A stretch of 64,000 bases of DNA. Source: Paracoccus versutus. GTDB taxonomy: Bacteria > Pseudomonadota > Alphaproteobacteria > Rhodobacterales > Rhodobacteraceae. Positions within the stretch are counted from its first letter, which is position 1. Each line of letters begins with the position of its first letter. Below are positions 56,061-64,000 of this stretch, one piece after another. A model generated the notes under the pieces. The model had not been told where the DNA came from and ran no database searches. It worked only from the letters and a program-made list of their open reading frames with translations. A program made the translations under genes and the position numbers. The DNA is taken from the NCBI RefSeq assembly GCF_000763885.1, contig NZ_JRKO01000021.1, forward strand, positions 1 to 64,000. The letters run 5' to 3'.

Positions 56061-57386
56061 TCAGGGGCAGAAAAGATCGTTGGTGAGGCCCAGAACCATC
56101 AGCGACAGAACCGCCGCCAGCCCCAGCGCCGACAGGATGTCCATCACCCGGTCCGAGGGGCGCCGCCCCGCCACGGCCTCGTAGAGATAGAACATCAGGT
56201 GCCCGCCATCCAGCACCGGCACCGGCAAGAGGTTCAGGAAACCGATGGCCGCCGACAGCACCGCGATCCACCAGATGAAGTTGCTGCCCCCCGCCGAGGC
56301 CGCCTGCCCCGTGGTTTCGGCGATCGAGATCGCGCCGCCCAGGTTGCAGCTGCCGATCTGGCCGGTGATCATCGCCCAGAGCCCCGAGACGGAGGAGGCG
56401 ATGATGTCCCAGGTGCGCGCGGCGCCGATCCCCAGCGCCTCGGCGGCGCCGGCGGGCCGGGTCGCCGGCTCGAAATAGGTGCCGCCGCCGGTCACGCCGA
56501 TCAGCCAGCGCCGGGTATAGCCGTCGTCGGTGGGCAGATCCTGCTCGCGCGCGGCCAGGGTATAGTCGGCCTCGCCCTCGCCCTCGCGCCAGACCTTCAG
56601 CAGCACCGGCCGGCCCTCGGCCTTGGCCACATGCTCGCGCAACTCGTCGAAGCGCGAGACGGGGGCGCCGTCCACGGCCAGGATCACGTCGCCCGGCTTC
56701 AGCCCCGCCGTGGCCGCCGGGCTGCGCGGCGCGATGCCGATGACCAGCGGCGGCATCGGATGCGGGCCGGGCACGGTGATCCGCGCGCCGTCGCGCAGCA
56801 CGGTCCAGTCGTGGCTGGCCCGCGCGGGCAGGTCGGCCGCGGCCGTGCCGAGGTCGCGCCAGCTTTCGACCGGCCGGCCGTCCAGCGCCAGGACGCGGTC
56901 GCCGGTCTGCAGCTGCATCTCGATGCCGGGCGGCGTCGGGTGCAGCCGGCCTACCTCGACCTCCTCGACCGGCAGCCCTTGCCAGATCGCCATGCCGGCA
57001 AAGACCAGGATCGACAGCGCGAAGTTGAAGACCGGACCCGCCGCCACGGTAGCGAAGCGCGCCCAGAGCGGCGCGCCGGTCAGGCTTTGGCGCGCACGGG
57101 CCGGCTCGACCGGCACCGAGCCGGCGCTGGCCGCATCCGCATCGCCCAGGAAGCGCACATAGCCGCCCAGCGGGACCGCCGCCACCTGCCACAGCGTGCC
57201 ATGCCGGTCGCGCCGCGAGACCAGCCGCGGCCCGAAGCCCAGCGAAAAGCACTCGGCCTTGATGCCGCAAAGCCGGCCGACGAAGTAATGGCCATATTCA
57301 TGCACGGTGACGATGACCGACAGCGCGACGACAAAGGCCGCCGCGGTCCAGAGGAATCCGCCCATCGCGTCCAGAACCAGGCTCAT
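56061..57386 (-). CDS. rseP: Site-2 metalloprotease RseP
   Basis: A 441-residue intramembrane zinc protease that cleaves anti-sigma factors or signal-peptide remnants. The zinc site HEYGH is at residues 29-33, the second site PVPVLDGGHL near 380, and two PDZ-type regions (LQTGDRVLALDG and LKPGDVILAVDG) lie in between. The ATG overlaps the dxr stop (ATGA), which fixes the start. Confidence 0.95.
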   Translation of the reverse strand: MSLVLDAMGGFLWTAAAFVVALSVIVTVHEYGHYFVGRLCGIKAECFSLGFGPRLVSRRDRHGTLWQVAAVPLGGYVRFLGDADAASAGSVPVEPARARQSLTGAPLWARFATVAAGPVFNFALSILVFAGMAIWQGLPVEEVEVGRLHPTPPGIEMQLQTGDRVLALDGRPVESWRDLGTAAADLPARASHDWTVLRDGARITVPGPHPMPPLVIGIAPRSPAATAGLKPGDVILAVDGAPVSRFDELREHVAKAEGRPVLLKVWREGEGEADYTLAAREQDLPTDDGYTRRWLIGVTGGGTYFEPATRPAGAAEALGIGAARTWDIIASSVSGLWAMITGQIGSCNLGGAISIAETTGQAASAGGSNFIWWIAVLSAAIGFLNLLPVPVLDGGHLMFYLYEAVAGRRPSDRVMDILSALGLAAVLSLMVLGLTNDLFCP

Positions 57387-58555
57387 GCCGCCCCCTGCCA
57401 TTGCGCCGCCGCACGCCGGGCGAAGCCGTCCCAATGCAGCACCTCGGCAAGGTCGCGCGGGCTTTGCCCGAAACCCGCCTCGCGCGCGGCCAGCGCCAGC
57501 GCATGCTCGACCGCCGGGGCCATGTCGGTAAAGCGGATGCGCCCGGCGATGAAATCGTCCAGCGCCTGTTCCTTGGCGGCGTTCAGCACCGCGCCGGCGG
57601 CGCCGCCCGCCTCGATCGCCTCGCGCGCCAGGCGCAGGGCGGGCCAGCGCGCCTCGTCCGGCTGGGCAAAGGTCAGGCTGCCAAGCGCCGCCAGGTCCAG
57701 CGCCGGCACCGGCAGCGGCGCGCGCGCCGGCCAGTTCAGCGCATAGCCGATGGCATGGCGCATGTCCGGCGCCCCCAGATGCGCGATGCTGCCGCCGTCG
57801 CGATGCGTGACCATGGCGTGGATGATCGACTGCGGATGCACCAGCACCCGCAACCGCTCGACACCAAGGCCAAAGAACTCATGCGCTTCAATGACTTCCA
57901 GCGCCTTGTTGAACATGCTGGCGCTGTCGATGGTGATGCGCTGGCCCATGTCCCAGTTCGGATGCCGGCTGGCCTCGGCCACGCTTGCCTGCGCCAGCCG
58001 CTCCAGCGGCCAGTCGCGGAAGGCGCCGCCCGAGGCGGTGATGGTCACATGCTCGACGCTTTCGAGGTCTTCTCCCTGAAGCGCCTGGAATATCGCGGAA
58101 TGTTCGGAATCGACCGGCAGGATGCGGGCGCCGGTCTCGCGGGCGCGGGACATGACCAGCGGCCCGGCGGCGACCAGGGTTTCCTTGTTGGCAAGCGCCA
58201 GCGTGCCGCCGCGGTTCAGCACCTCCAGCCCCGGCGGCAGGCCGGCGGCGCCGACGATGGCGGAAAGCGTCCAGTCGGCGGGACGCGCGGCGGCCTCGGC
58301 CACGGCCCGCGGCCCCGCGGCGGCCTCGATGCCGCTGCCGGCCAGCGCCGCGCGCAGCTCGGCCAGGCATTGCGGCCAGGCGGTGACGGCGATCTCGGCC
58401 CGCAGCGCGCGGGCCATCTGGGCCAGGCGCGCGACATTGGCACCGCCGGTCAGGGCAATGGTGCGGAACCGCTCGGGCCCGCCGGCCCGCATCACCAGAT
58501 CGAACGCGCTTTCGCCGACCGACCCGGTCGCGCCCAGCACCGATATGCTGCGCAT
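57383..58555 (-). CDS. dxr: 1-deoxy-D-xylulose 5-phosphate reductoisomerase
   Basis: A 390-residue enzyme of the MEP isoprenoid pathway that makes 2-C-methylerythritol 4-phosphate. The NADPH loop GATGSVG is at 8-14, with LANKETLVAAG, the metal-binding SEHSAIFQAL and the flexible-loop MGQRITIDSASMFNK region all present. It is within the pyrH-frr-uppS-cdsA cluster and overlaps rseP by four bases; the product feeds the downstream UppS substrate. Confidence 0.97.
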   Translation of the reverse strand: MRSISVLGATGSVGESAFDLVMRAGGPERFRTIALTGGANVARLAQMARALRAEIAVTAWPQCLAELRAALAGSGIEAAAGPRAVAEAAARPADWTLSAIVGAAGLPPGLEVLNRGGTLALANKETLVAAGPLVMSRARETGARILPVDSEHSAIFQALQGEDLESVEHVTITASGGAFRDWPLERLAQASVAEASRHPNWDMGQRITIDSASMFNKALEVIEAHEFFGLGVERLRVLVHPQSIIHAMVTHRDGGSIAHLGAPDMRHAIGYALNWPARAPLPVPALDLAALGSLTFAQPDEARWPALRLAREAIEAGGAAGAVLNAAKEQALDDFIAGRIRFTDMAPAVEHALALAAREAGFGQSPRDLAEVLHWDGFARRAAAQWQGAA

Positions 58556-58559
58556 GCTA

Positions 58560-59414
58560 TCAGCCTCCGATCACGGGTAAAAGATTGCCGATCAACAACA
58601 CAAGCGCCACCAGCAGCGCCCCGGCCATGGCGTCGAACCGATCCATCGCCCCGCCGTGGCCGGGGATCAGGTCGGAACTGTCCTTGACCCCGACCCGGCG
58701 CTTGAGCCAGCTTTCCGCGATGTCGCCGAACTGCCCGGCCAGCGCCAGCAGCGGGCCCAGCACCAGCACCGACCAGGGCGCCTGCCCGGCCAGCAGCAGG
58801 ACCAGCGCCAGCACCAGCGCGCCCACCCAGCCGGCGATGGTGCCGCTCCAGGTCTTCTTGGGGCTGATGGCGGGCCAGAAGCGCGGACCGCCAAAGCGGC
58901 GGCCGATGAAATAGCCCAGCACGTCCGACAGCACCACGGTGCCGACGATCCAGGCCAGCGTCGGCAGGCCCATCACCTCGCGGATCACCACCAGCGCATA
59001 GCCCGCGCCCAGGATCGCCAGGGTGAACAGCAGATAGGCCGGGCGTTCGTGTTCATGCGTGCCGTGCCAGCCGGCGATCATCGGCACCAGTGCCAGCGCC
59101 ATCGGCCAGTCGCCCGGCAGCACCAGCATGGCCAGCATCACCAGCCCCGACAGGATGCCGATCAGCACCGGGTGGCGCGGGCTGCGGAACTCGGGGTGGC
59201 GCCAGCCGGTCAGCCGCGCCAGTTCCCACATCATCACCCCGATCACGACCGAAACGCCCAGCCGGATCCACAGTCCCGAGGCCAGCAGGAGCAGCAGCCC
59301 CAGCACCGCCAGCACCACGCCCGACAGCAGGCGCGGCCACAGGTCGGCCCATTTGTCGCGCCCGCGCTGCAAGGCGCCGCGCAGCCGGCCCGGCCGTGGC
59401 CCGCCCCCGCTCAT
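58560..59414 (-). CDS. cdsA: Phosphatidate cytidylyltransferase
   Basis: A 284-residue inner membrane enzyme that makes CDP-diacylglycerol from phosphatidate and CTP. About seven to eight membrane helices are seen. The family signature is split over SDVLGYFIGRRFGG, SPKKTWSGTIAGW and the C-terminal LKRRVGVKDSSDLIPGHGG with DRFD. Start overlaps the uppS stop by four bases. Confidence 0.95.
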   Translation of the reverse strand: MSGGGPRPGRLRGALQRGRDKWADLWPRLLSGVVLAVLGLLLLLASGLWIRLGVSVVIGVMMWELARLTGWRHPEFRSPRHPVLIGILSGLVMLAMLVLPGDWPMALALVPMIAGWHGTHEHERPAYLLFTLAILGAGYALVVIREVMGLPTLAWIVGTVVLSDVLGYFIGRRFGGPRFWPAISPKKTWSGTIAGWVGALVLALVLLLAGQAPWSVLVLGPLLALAGQFGDIAESWLKRRVGVKDSSDLIPGHGGAMDRFDAMAGALLVALVLLIGNLLPVIGG

Positions 59415-60145
59415 GCGCCGCCAAAGCGCCGTTCGCGCAGCCCGTAGCGGTCGAGGATCTCGGCCAGATGCTCGGGCGTGAAATCCGGCCAGAGCGTCTT
59501 GGTGAACTCATATTCCGAATAGGCCGCCTGGAAGGGCAGGAAATTCGAGGTCCGCGTCTCGCCCGAGGTGCGGATCACCAGGTCCGGGTCGGGATGGCCG
59601 GCGGTGTCCAGGCAATCGGCCAGGTCGGCCTCGGTCGGCTCGGCCACCTCGCCCCGCGCGATGCGGCCGGCCAGCCGCGCCGCGGCTCGGGTCAGCTCGT
59701 CGCGGCCGCCGTAATTGATCGCCACGGTCAGGTTCAGCCGGGTGTTGCCGGCGGTGCGGGTCTCGATCCCGGCCATCAGCCGCTGCAGCTTGGGCTCCAG
59801 CCGCTCGCGACCGCCGATGAAGCGCATGCGCACGCCCTCGGCGGAAAGCCCGTCGGCCTCGCGCTCGATATAGCGGGCGAAGATGCCCATCAGGCCCAGC
59901 ACCTCCTCGGTCGAGCGCTTCCAGTTCTCGGTCGAGAAGGCATAGACCGTCAGCCAGTTCACCCCCAGGTCGGGGCAGGCGCGCACGATCTGCTTGACAC
60001 GCTCGGCGCCGCGCCGATGCCCGACCAGTCGCGGCCAGCCCCGGTTCTTGGCCCAGCGGCCGTTGCCATCCATGATGATGGCGACATGACGGGGCCGCTG
60101 GTCCCCTCCGCCGGGCTTGGACAGGCTGGCTGCGATCTCGGCCAT
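59411..60145 (-). CDS. uppS: Undecaprenyl diphosphate synthase
   Basis: A 244-residue cis-prenyltransferase that makes the C55 lipid carrier for peptidoglycan. The catalytic Asp26 lies in IIMDGNGRWAKNRGW and GHRRGAERV follows; FSTENWKRS and RTSGETRTSNFLPFQ are the other signature blocks. It starts three bases after the frr stop. Confidence 0.97.
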   Translation of the reverse strand: MAEIAASLSKPGGGDQRPRHVAIIMDGNGRWAKNRGWPRLVGHRRGAERVKQIVRACPDLGVNWLTVYAFSTENWKRSTEEVLGLMGIFARYIEREADGLSAEGVRMRFIGGRERLEPKLQRLMAGIETRTAGNTRLNLTVAINYGGRDELTRAAARLAGRIARGEVAEPTEADLADCLDTAGHPDPDLVIRTSGETRTSNFLPFQAAYSEYEFTKTLWPDFTPEHLAEILDRYGLRERRFGGA

Positions 60146-60148
60146 GCG

Positions 60149-60712
60149 TCAGACCTGCATGATTTCGGCTTGCTTGGCCTCGAGCGCCTGGTCCACCGAG
60201 GCGATCATCTTGTCGGTCAGTTCCTGCACAGCGCCCTCCCAGAATTTCTGGTCGTCCTCGGACATGCCCGAGGCCTTGGCCTTCTTGATCTGGTCCATGC
60301 CGTCGCGGCGCACGTTGCGGATGGCGACGCGGGCGTGTTCGGCATATTGCGCGGCGACGCGGGTCAGTTCGCGCCGGCGCTCCTCGTTCAGCTCGGGGAT
60401 CGGCAGCATGATGATGGTGCCGTTCAGCTGCGGGTTGATGCCCAGGCCCGATTCGCGGATCGCCTTCTCGGCCTTGCCGACCAGCGCCTTGTCCCAGATG
60501 TTGATCGTGACCATGCGCGGCTCGGGCACGTTCACCGTGCCGATCTGGTTGATCGGCGTGGGCGAGCCATAGGCATCGACCATGATCGGCTCGACCATGC
60601 TGGCCGAAGCGCGGCCGGTGCGCAGCGAGGCGAATTCATGGCGCAGGGATTCCATCGCGCCCTTCATGCGGCGTTCCAGGTCGTCGGTGTCGATCTCGAT
60701 CTCGTCGGACAT
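60149..60712 (-). CDS. frr: Ribosome recycling factor
   Basis: A 187-residue factor that, with EF-G, splits the post-termination ribosome. The tRNA-like coiled structure is shown by [20 protein letters not shown] and [15 protein letters not shown], as well as the [12 protein letters not shown] helix. Three bases separate it from uppS and 80 bases from pyrH, the usual order. Confidence 0.98.
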   Translation of the reverse strand: MSDEIEIDTDDLERRMKGAMESLRHEFASLRTGRASASMVEPIMVDAYGSPTPINQIGTVNVPEPRMVTINIWDKALVGKAEKAIRESGLGINPQLNGTIIMLPIPELNEERRRELTRVAAQYAEHARVAIRNVRRDGMDQIKKAKASGMSEDDQKFWEGAVQELTDKMIASVDQALEAKQAEIMQV

Positions 60713-60792
60713 GCTCGGTCATGGCCTCTGTGCTGTGATTTTCGCCGCTTTTAGCCGAGCCACGCCGGCATGGCAAAGCCTATACGGGTTTT

Positions 60793-61527
60793 TCAGCCAT
60801 GCACGCGCGTATATGTGCCGGTGCCGGCCAGAATCCCGCGGAAACCGCCCGGTTCGTCCAGCGAGAAGACGATGATGGGCAGGTCGTTATCACGCGCCAA
60901 CGCGATGGCCGAGGCATCCATGACCCCAAGATGCTTTTGCAGCACCTCGTCATAGGTCACGTCGTCATAGCGCCGCGCGTCGGGGAATTTGTTCGGATCC
61001 TTGTCATAGACGCCATCGACCTTGGTGCCCTTGAAGATCGCCTCGCAGTTCATCTCGTTGGCACGCAGCGTGGCGGCGGTGTCGGTGGTGAAATAGGGGT
61101 TGCCGGTGCCGGCGGCGAAGATGCAGACGCGCTTTTTCTCCAGATGCCGGACGGCGCGGCGGCGGATATAGGGCTCGGCCACCTCGTCCATGCGGATGGC
61201 CGAGATCACGCGGGTATGGATCTTCAGCGCCTCCAGCGCCGCCTGCATGGCCAGCGCGTTCATCACCGTCGCCAGCATGCCCATGTAGTCGGCAGTCGCC
61301 CGCTCCATGCCCTGTGCGCTGCCCTGAAGGCCGCGGAAGATATTGCCGCCACCGATGACCATGCAGATCTCGACGCCCATGTCGTGGACGGATTTGACCT
61401 CCTGCGCGATGCGGGCGACGGTCGGCGGGTGCAGGCCGTAACCCTGGTCCCCCATCAGCGCCTCGCCCGAAATCTTCAGCATCACGCGCGAATAGCTTCC
61501 GCGGGTCTTGGACGCGCTTTCCGACAT
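60793..61527 (-). CDS. pyrH: UMP kinase
   Basis: A 244-residue hexameric amino-acid-kinase-fold enzyme that phosphorylates UMP to [13 protein letters not shown] (17-26), [10 protein letters not shown] and [13 protein letters not shown] are the signature blocks. It heads the envelope cluster; rpsB-tsf, often upstream, are replaced by the divergent miaA gene. Confidence 0.97.
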   Translation of the reverse strand: MSESASKTRGSYSRVMLKISGEALMGDQGYGLHPPTVARIAQEVKSVHDMGVEICMVIGGGNIFRGLQGSAQGMERATADYMGMLATVMNALAMQAALEALKIHTRVISAIRMDEVAEPYIRRRAVRHLEKKRVCIFAAGTGNPYFTTDTAATLRANEMNCEAIFKGTKVDGVYDKDPNKFPDARRYDDVTYDEVLQKHLGVMDASAIALARDNDLPIIVFSLDEPGGFRGILAGTGTYTRVHG

Positions 61528-61612
61528 GGTTCACCTTTTTTGCGGCAGTTTCATTGCCGGGCAAAATGTCGCAAACAGGCCCCATGTTCAACCACTGCCG
61601 ACCCGACCCGAA

Positions 61613-62503
61613 ATGACCCTGCGTCACCCGATCCTGGCCGGGCTGGACCCGGCGCGCCATGTCCTGATCGCCGGGCCCACCGCCAGCGGCAAATCCGCCC
61701 TGGCGCTGGAGATCGCCGAGCGGCAGGGCGGCACCATCGTCAATGCCGACGCCTTGCAGGTCTGGTCCTGCTGGCGCGTGCTGACCGCCCGGCCCACGGC
61801 CGAGGACGAGGCGCGCGCGCCGCATGCGCTTTACGGCCATGTCGCGCCGGGCCGCGACTATTCAGTCGGCGCCTGGCTGGCCGAGGTGGCGGCGCTGCTG
61901 GACCGCGGCCGGCTGATCGTGACCGGCGGGACCGGGCTTTACCTGAACGCGCTCAGCCGCGGGCTGGCGGCGATTCCCGCCACCCCGCCGGAAATCCGCG
62001 CCTGGGCCGACCAGCTGCTGCGCGAGCCCGGCGGATTGGCGCGCATGGTCGCGGATCTGGACGCCCCGACCCGCGCCCGCATCGACCTGAAAAACCCGGT
62101 GCGCGTCCAGCGCGCCTGGGAGGTGCTGACCACCACCGGCCGCGGCATCGCCGCCTGGCAGGCCGAGACGCCGCCGCCGCTGATCGACCCCGCCGCCGCG
62201 CATCTCTTGGTGCTGGACCCCGACCGCGACTGGCTGGCCGGGCGCATCGACCGCCGCTTCCGGCTGATGCTGGACCAGGGCGCGCTGGACGAGGTGCGCG
62301 CCCTGCTGCCGCGCTGGAGCCCCGATGCGCTTTGGGCCAAGGCCATCGGCGCGCCGGAACTGGTCGCGCAGCTACGAGGCGAGATCGACCTGGACGAGGC
62401 GATCCGCCGTGCGGTCATCGCCACCCGGCAATATGCCAAGGCGCAGCGCAGCTTCTTTCGCGGGCGGCTGGGGGACTGGCCCCGCATCGGCATCGGCCCC
62501 TGA
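61613..62503 (+). CDS. miaA: tRNA dimethylallyltransferase
   Basis: A 296-residue enzyme that adds a dimethylallyl group to A37 of tRNAs reading U-starting codons. The P-loop GPTASGKS is at residues 21-28, followed by [22 protein letters not shown] and the C-terminal [27 protein letters not shown]. It is divergent from pyrH. The ATG at 61613 is used although no strong ribosome-binding site is visible; upstream in-frame starts would add non-conserved residues. Confidence 0.93.
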   Translation: MTLRHPILAGLDPARHVLIAGPTASGKSALALEIAERQGGTIVNADALQVWSCWRVLTARPTAEDEARAPHALYGHVAPGRDYSVGAWLAEVAALLDRGRLIVTGGTGLYLNALSRGLAAIPATPPEIRAWADQLLREPGGLARMVADLDAPTRARIDLKNPVRVQRAWEVLTTTGRGIAAWQAETPPPLIDPAAAHLLVLDPDRDWLAGRIDRRFRLMLDQGALDEVRALLPRWSPDALWAKAIGAPELVAQLRGEIDLDEAIRRAVIATRQYAKAQRSFFRGRLGDWPRIGIGP

Positions 62504-62603
62504 CCGACGCACCGCGCAAGCGGGGCAAGACATATTAATCTTTTAGCAACCCTGGGATGACTATATCCTTCATCGACTCGCGTCATGAGGATAGCCTTTG
62601 GTC

Positions 62604-62636
62604 ATGGATTCGCTGAAAGCCGCGGCTGATGGATGA
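62604..62636 (+). other. Possible leader peptide frame overlapping the AraC-type gene start
   Basis: A ten-codon frame MDSLKAAADG ends at a TGA eight bases inside the regulator gene, with AGGA upstream of its ATG. It may couple translation to the weakly preceded start at 62629, or be chance. Confidence 0.25.
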
Positions 62637-63711
62637 AGCCCGCCGCCACATCGTCCCGCCCGATCCCGTCCTGGCGCGGCTGGCCGCGGCGGGCGTCAAT
62701 ATCGGCACGATCCTCGAACCGGCGGATACCGATCCCCGGCTGCCGGCGCCTGCCGCCCCCGCGGGCCGCCCGTCGGTCCTGTCGCCCACCGTGGTCGGGC
62801 TGGCCGATGCGGGCGGGCCCCGGCCCCGTTCCCTGCTGCCGCAGGGCCGGGCGGGCGACGGGTTGCGGCTGATCCCGCTGGCCGGCCTTCACTGGGGCGG
62901 GCCGGTGCGAAGCCCGGCTGCGCCGCGCAGCCCGCGGGTTCGCGGCGACCATGTGCTGCTTCGCCCGACCGGCGGCATGGTCGCGATCATGTTCCCGCGC
63001 CACCACCATGCGCTGCCGGCCGGCCGCGTCGCCTTCATCCCCGCGGGCACCGCCTTTTCGCTGAAGCCGCCGCCCGAGGTGCGGGGACTGGCGCTGCTGA
63101 TCCCGCCCGCCCTGTGCCGCGGCCTGGCGCTGCCCGCGCAGATGCGCCACGGCCTGCCGGCGGGCGCGGATGCGGATGCGGATGCGGATCTGCTGGATCG
63201 GGCCATGGCCGCGCTGGGATCAAGGGCGCCGCACGACAAGGCGCAGGATGCCGCCATCGCGCGCGAACTGGCGCAGATCGCCGCGGTGCTGTTGCGGCTC
63301 GACGAGGGGCCGGGCGGGGGCCGATCCGCCCCCTCGCCCGCCAGCCTGGCCGAGGCGCGGGCGCTGTCCGGGCATTTCCTGCAACTGGCGCGGGCCGAGC
63401 TGCAATCCGGCCAGACCATCGCCGAACTGGCGCGGCAGCTGGGCTGCTCGCTGGCGCAGCTGGACCGCGCCTGCCGGCTGAGCCGGGGACGCAGCGCGCT
63501 GGAGCTGCTCTACGACCTGCGGCTGCAATGCGCGACCGAGGCGCTGCGCGACGACACCCAGCCGCTGGCCGAGATCGCGGACCGGCTGGGTTACAGCGGG
63601 CTGGGCCATTTCATGCGCGCCTTCCTGGCCGCTACCGGCCGCACGCCCCAGGCCTATCGGGCGCTGATGCAAGAAAGCCGCAGCCGCCCCGGCGATCGCC
63701 CGGCTGGCTGA
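62629..63711 (+). CDS. AraC family transcriptional regulator
   Basis: A 360-residue regulator. The C-terminal AraC/XylS DNA-binding domain has two helix-turn-helix units: QTIAELARQLGCSLAQLDRA and QPLAEIADRLGYSGLGHFMR, then FLAATGRTPQAYRALM. The N-terminal two-thirds has RPTGGMVAIMFPRHHHALPAG and a run of ADADADAD at about 181-187, encoded by GCGGAT repeats. The effector domain is not a standard AraC cupin that I recognise. There is no nearby metabolic gene to suggest a target. Confidence 0.85.
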   Translation: MDEARRHIVPPDPVLARLAAAGVNIGTILEPADTDPRLPAPAAPAGRPSVLSPTVVGLADAGGPRPRSLLPQGRAGDGLRLIPLAGLHWGGPVRSPAAPRSPRVRGDHVLLRPTGGMVAIMFPRHHHALPAGRVAFIPAGTAFSLKPPPEVRGLALLIPPALCRGLALPAQMRHGLPAGADADADADLLDRAMAALGSRAPHDKAQDAAIARELAQIAAVLLRLDEGPGGGRSAPSPASLAEARALSGHFLQLARAELQSGQTIAELARQLGCSLAQLDRACRLSRGRSALELLYDLRLQCATEALRDDTQPLAEIADRLGYSGLGHFMRAFLAATGRTPQAYRALMQESRSRPGDRPAG

Positions 63712-63830
63712 ACCCCGCGCATTCTGGTGGCGTGAACGCCCCCGCGCGGTTCTGGCATGGGAACCCGGCACGCCAGACCGGCGACGGGAAACGGCGTCGC
63801 GCCCCGTCGGAAAAGGCCGAGGGTGAACGG

Positions 63831-63874
63831 AAAAAAGCCCGCCGGCTCGGGCAGTTGCGCCACCACCGCGGGCT
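63831..63874 (-). terminator. Candidate minus-strand terminator near the right edge
   Basis: On the minus strand AGCCCGC pairs with GCGGGCT around a 25-base GC-rich loop, then TTTTTT. It would end a gene entering from the right. The remaining bases of 63712-63897 show no supported gene. Confidence 0.5.
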
Positions 63875-63897
63875 TCGACAAGGGGCCGTGCTGCGGA

Positions 63898-64000
63898 TCA
63901 CGGAAATCGGGACGCAGATGAAAGGCCCGATGGCGCAGAGGCTCGCCGGGGCGGGCGTGCCGCCGCCGCGCGGGCTTCGGCAAGCCAAGGCCCCATGCTC
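63898..64000 (-). CDS. Possible C-terminal end of a gene entering from the right
   Basis: A minus-strand frame open from the edge ends at a TGA at 63898 after about 34 codons (SMGPWLAEARAAAARPP and onward). It is followed 24 bases later by a terminator-like hairpin with T-run, which is why it is reported. No family can be read from this Ala/Arg-rich fragment, and two other frames are also open. Confidence 0.25.
   Translation of the reverse strand, partial: SMGPWLAEARAAAARPPRRASAPSGLSSASRFP

Noticed and set aside
63632..63988. Two overlapping minus-strand frames of 118 and 109 codons at the right edge
   Set aside because: They run into the 3' end of the AraC-type gene and have no motif or ribosome-binding site; the shorter frame ending at 63898 fits the hairpin better.

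Overview
This is a GC-rich (about two-thirds G+C), densely packed stretch of an alphaproteobacterial chromosome. The gene content (CtrA next to the DUF1153 regulator SciP, dnaG-rpoD, citramalate synthase, malate synthase G, an L25/Ctc protein) and the dispersed repeat with core CGTT-CAAATAC point to the Rhodobacteraceae, most likely Paracoccus or a close relative. This placement comes from family knowledge and base composition; no database search was run. About 60 genes fill the window. There is no insertion sequence, prophage, CRISPR array, integrase or toxin-antitoxin pair, so this is a core chromosomal region, not a genomic island.

Layout. 1-8.0 kb: start of pntA, a lyxose-isomerase-like cupin, a small methyltransferase, malate synthase G, an alanine-rich membrane-anchored protein, aminopeptidase N and an acyltransferase. 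8-18 kb: proB-obgE, an SMR pump, SelO, a phosphodiesterase-fold enzyme, enolase, a squalene/phytoene-synthase-like gene overlapping cimA, and cysS. 18-25 kb: small secreted proteins, a polyamine-type ABC transporter (ATPase plus two permeases, no binding protein), yjbQ, rmuC and an FMN reductase. 25-30 kb: rpoD and dnaG separated by a promoter region full of GANTC sites. 30-37 kb: a TetR regulator, a lipoprotein, L-lactate dehydrogenase, an acyltransferase-3-like membrane protein, L25, trmFO-gluQ, hisI, an IscU-like protein and a 31-residue membrane peptide. 37-46 kb: recG-ligA, ctrA and sciP, mnmA, sufE, a lipoprotein and a GNAT enzyme. 46-53 kb: rplU-rpmA, a CaiB-type CoA transferase, tRNA-Val(TAC), a hydroxyisobutyrate-dehydrogenase-type enzyme, a penicillin-acylase-family Ntn hydrolase and a nucleoside hydrolase. 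53-62 kb: the conserved envelope cluster pyrH-frr-uppS-cdsA-dxr-rseP-bamA-ompH, all on the minus strand. 62-64 kb: miaA, an AraC-type regulator and perhaps the tail of a further gene.

How it works together. Several functional blocks recur: tRNA modification (trmFO, gluQ, mnmA, miaA) beside tRNA and synthetase genes; outer-membrane and isoprenoid/lipid assembly (pyrH to ompH); cell-cycle control (ctrA, sciP); and replication/transcription (dnaG, rpoD, ligA, recG).

No clearly novel multi-gene system was found. The most interesting signals are non-coding: (1) a dispersed repeat present as two long perfect or near-perfect hairpins between convergent genes, as single arms beside genes, and once inside a reading frame where it encodes part of a protein; (2) seven GANTC sites, arranged in palindromes over a candidate rpoD promoter; (3) a near-consensus CtrA box before ctrA; and (4) a candidate leaderless promoter for dnaG.
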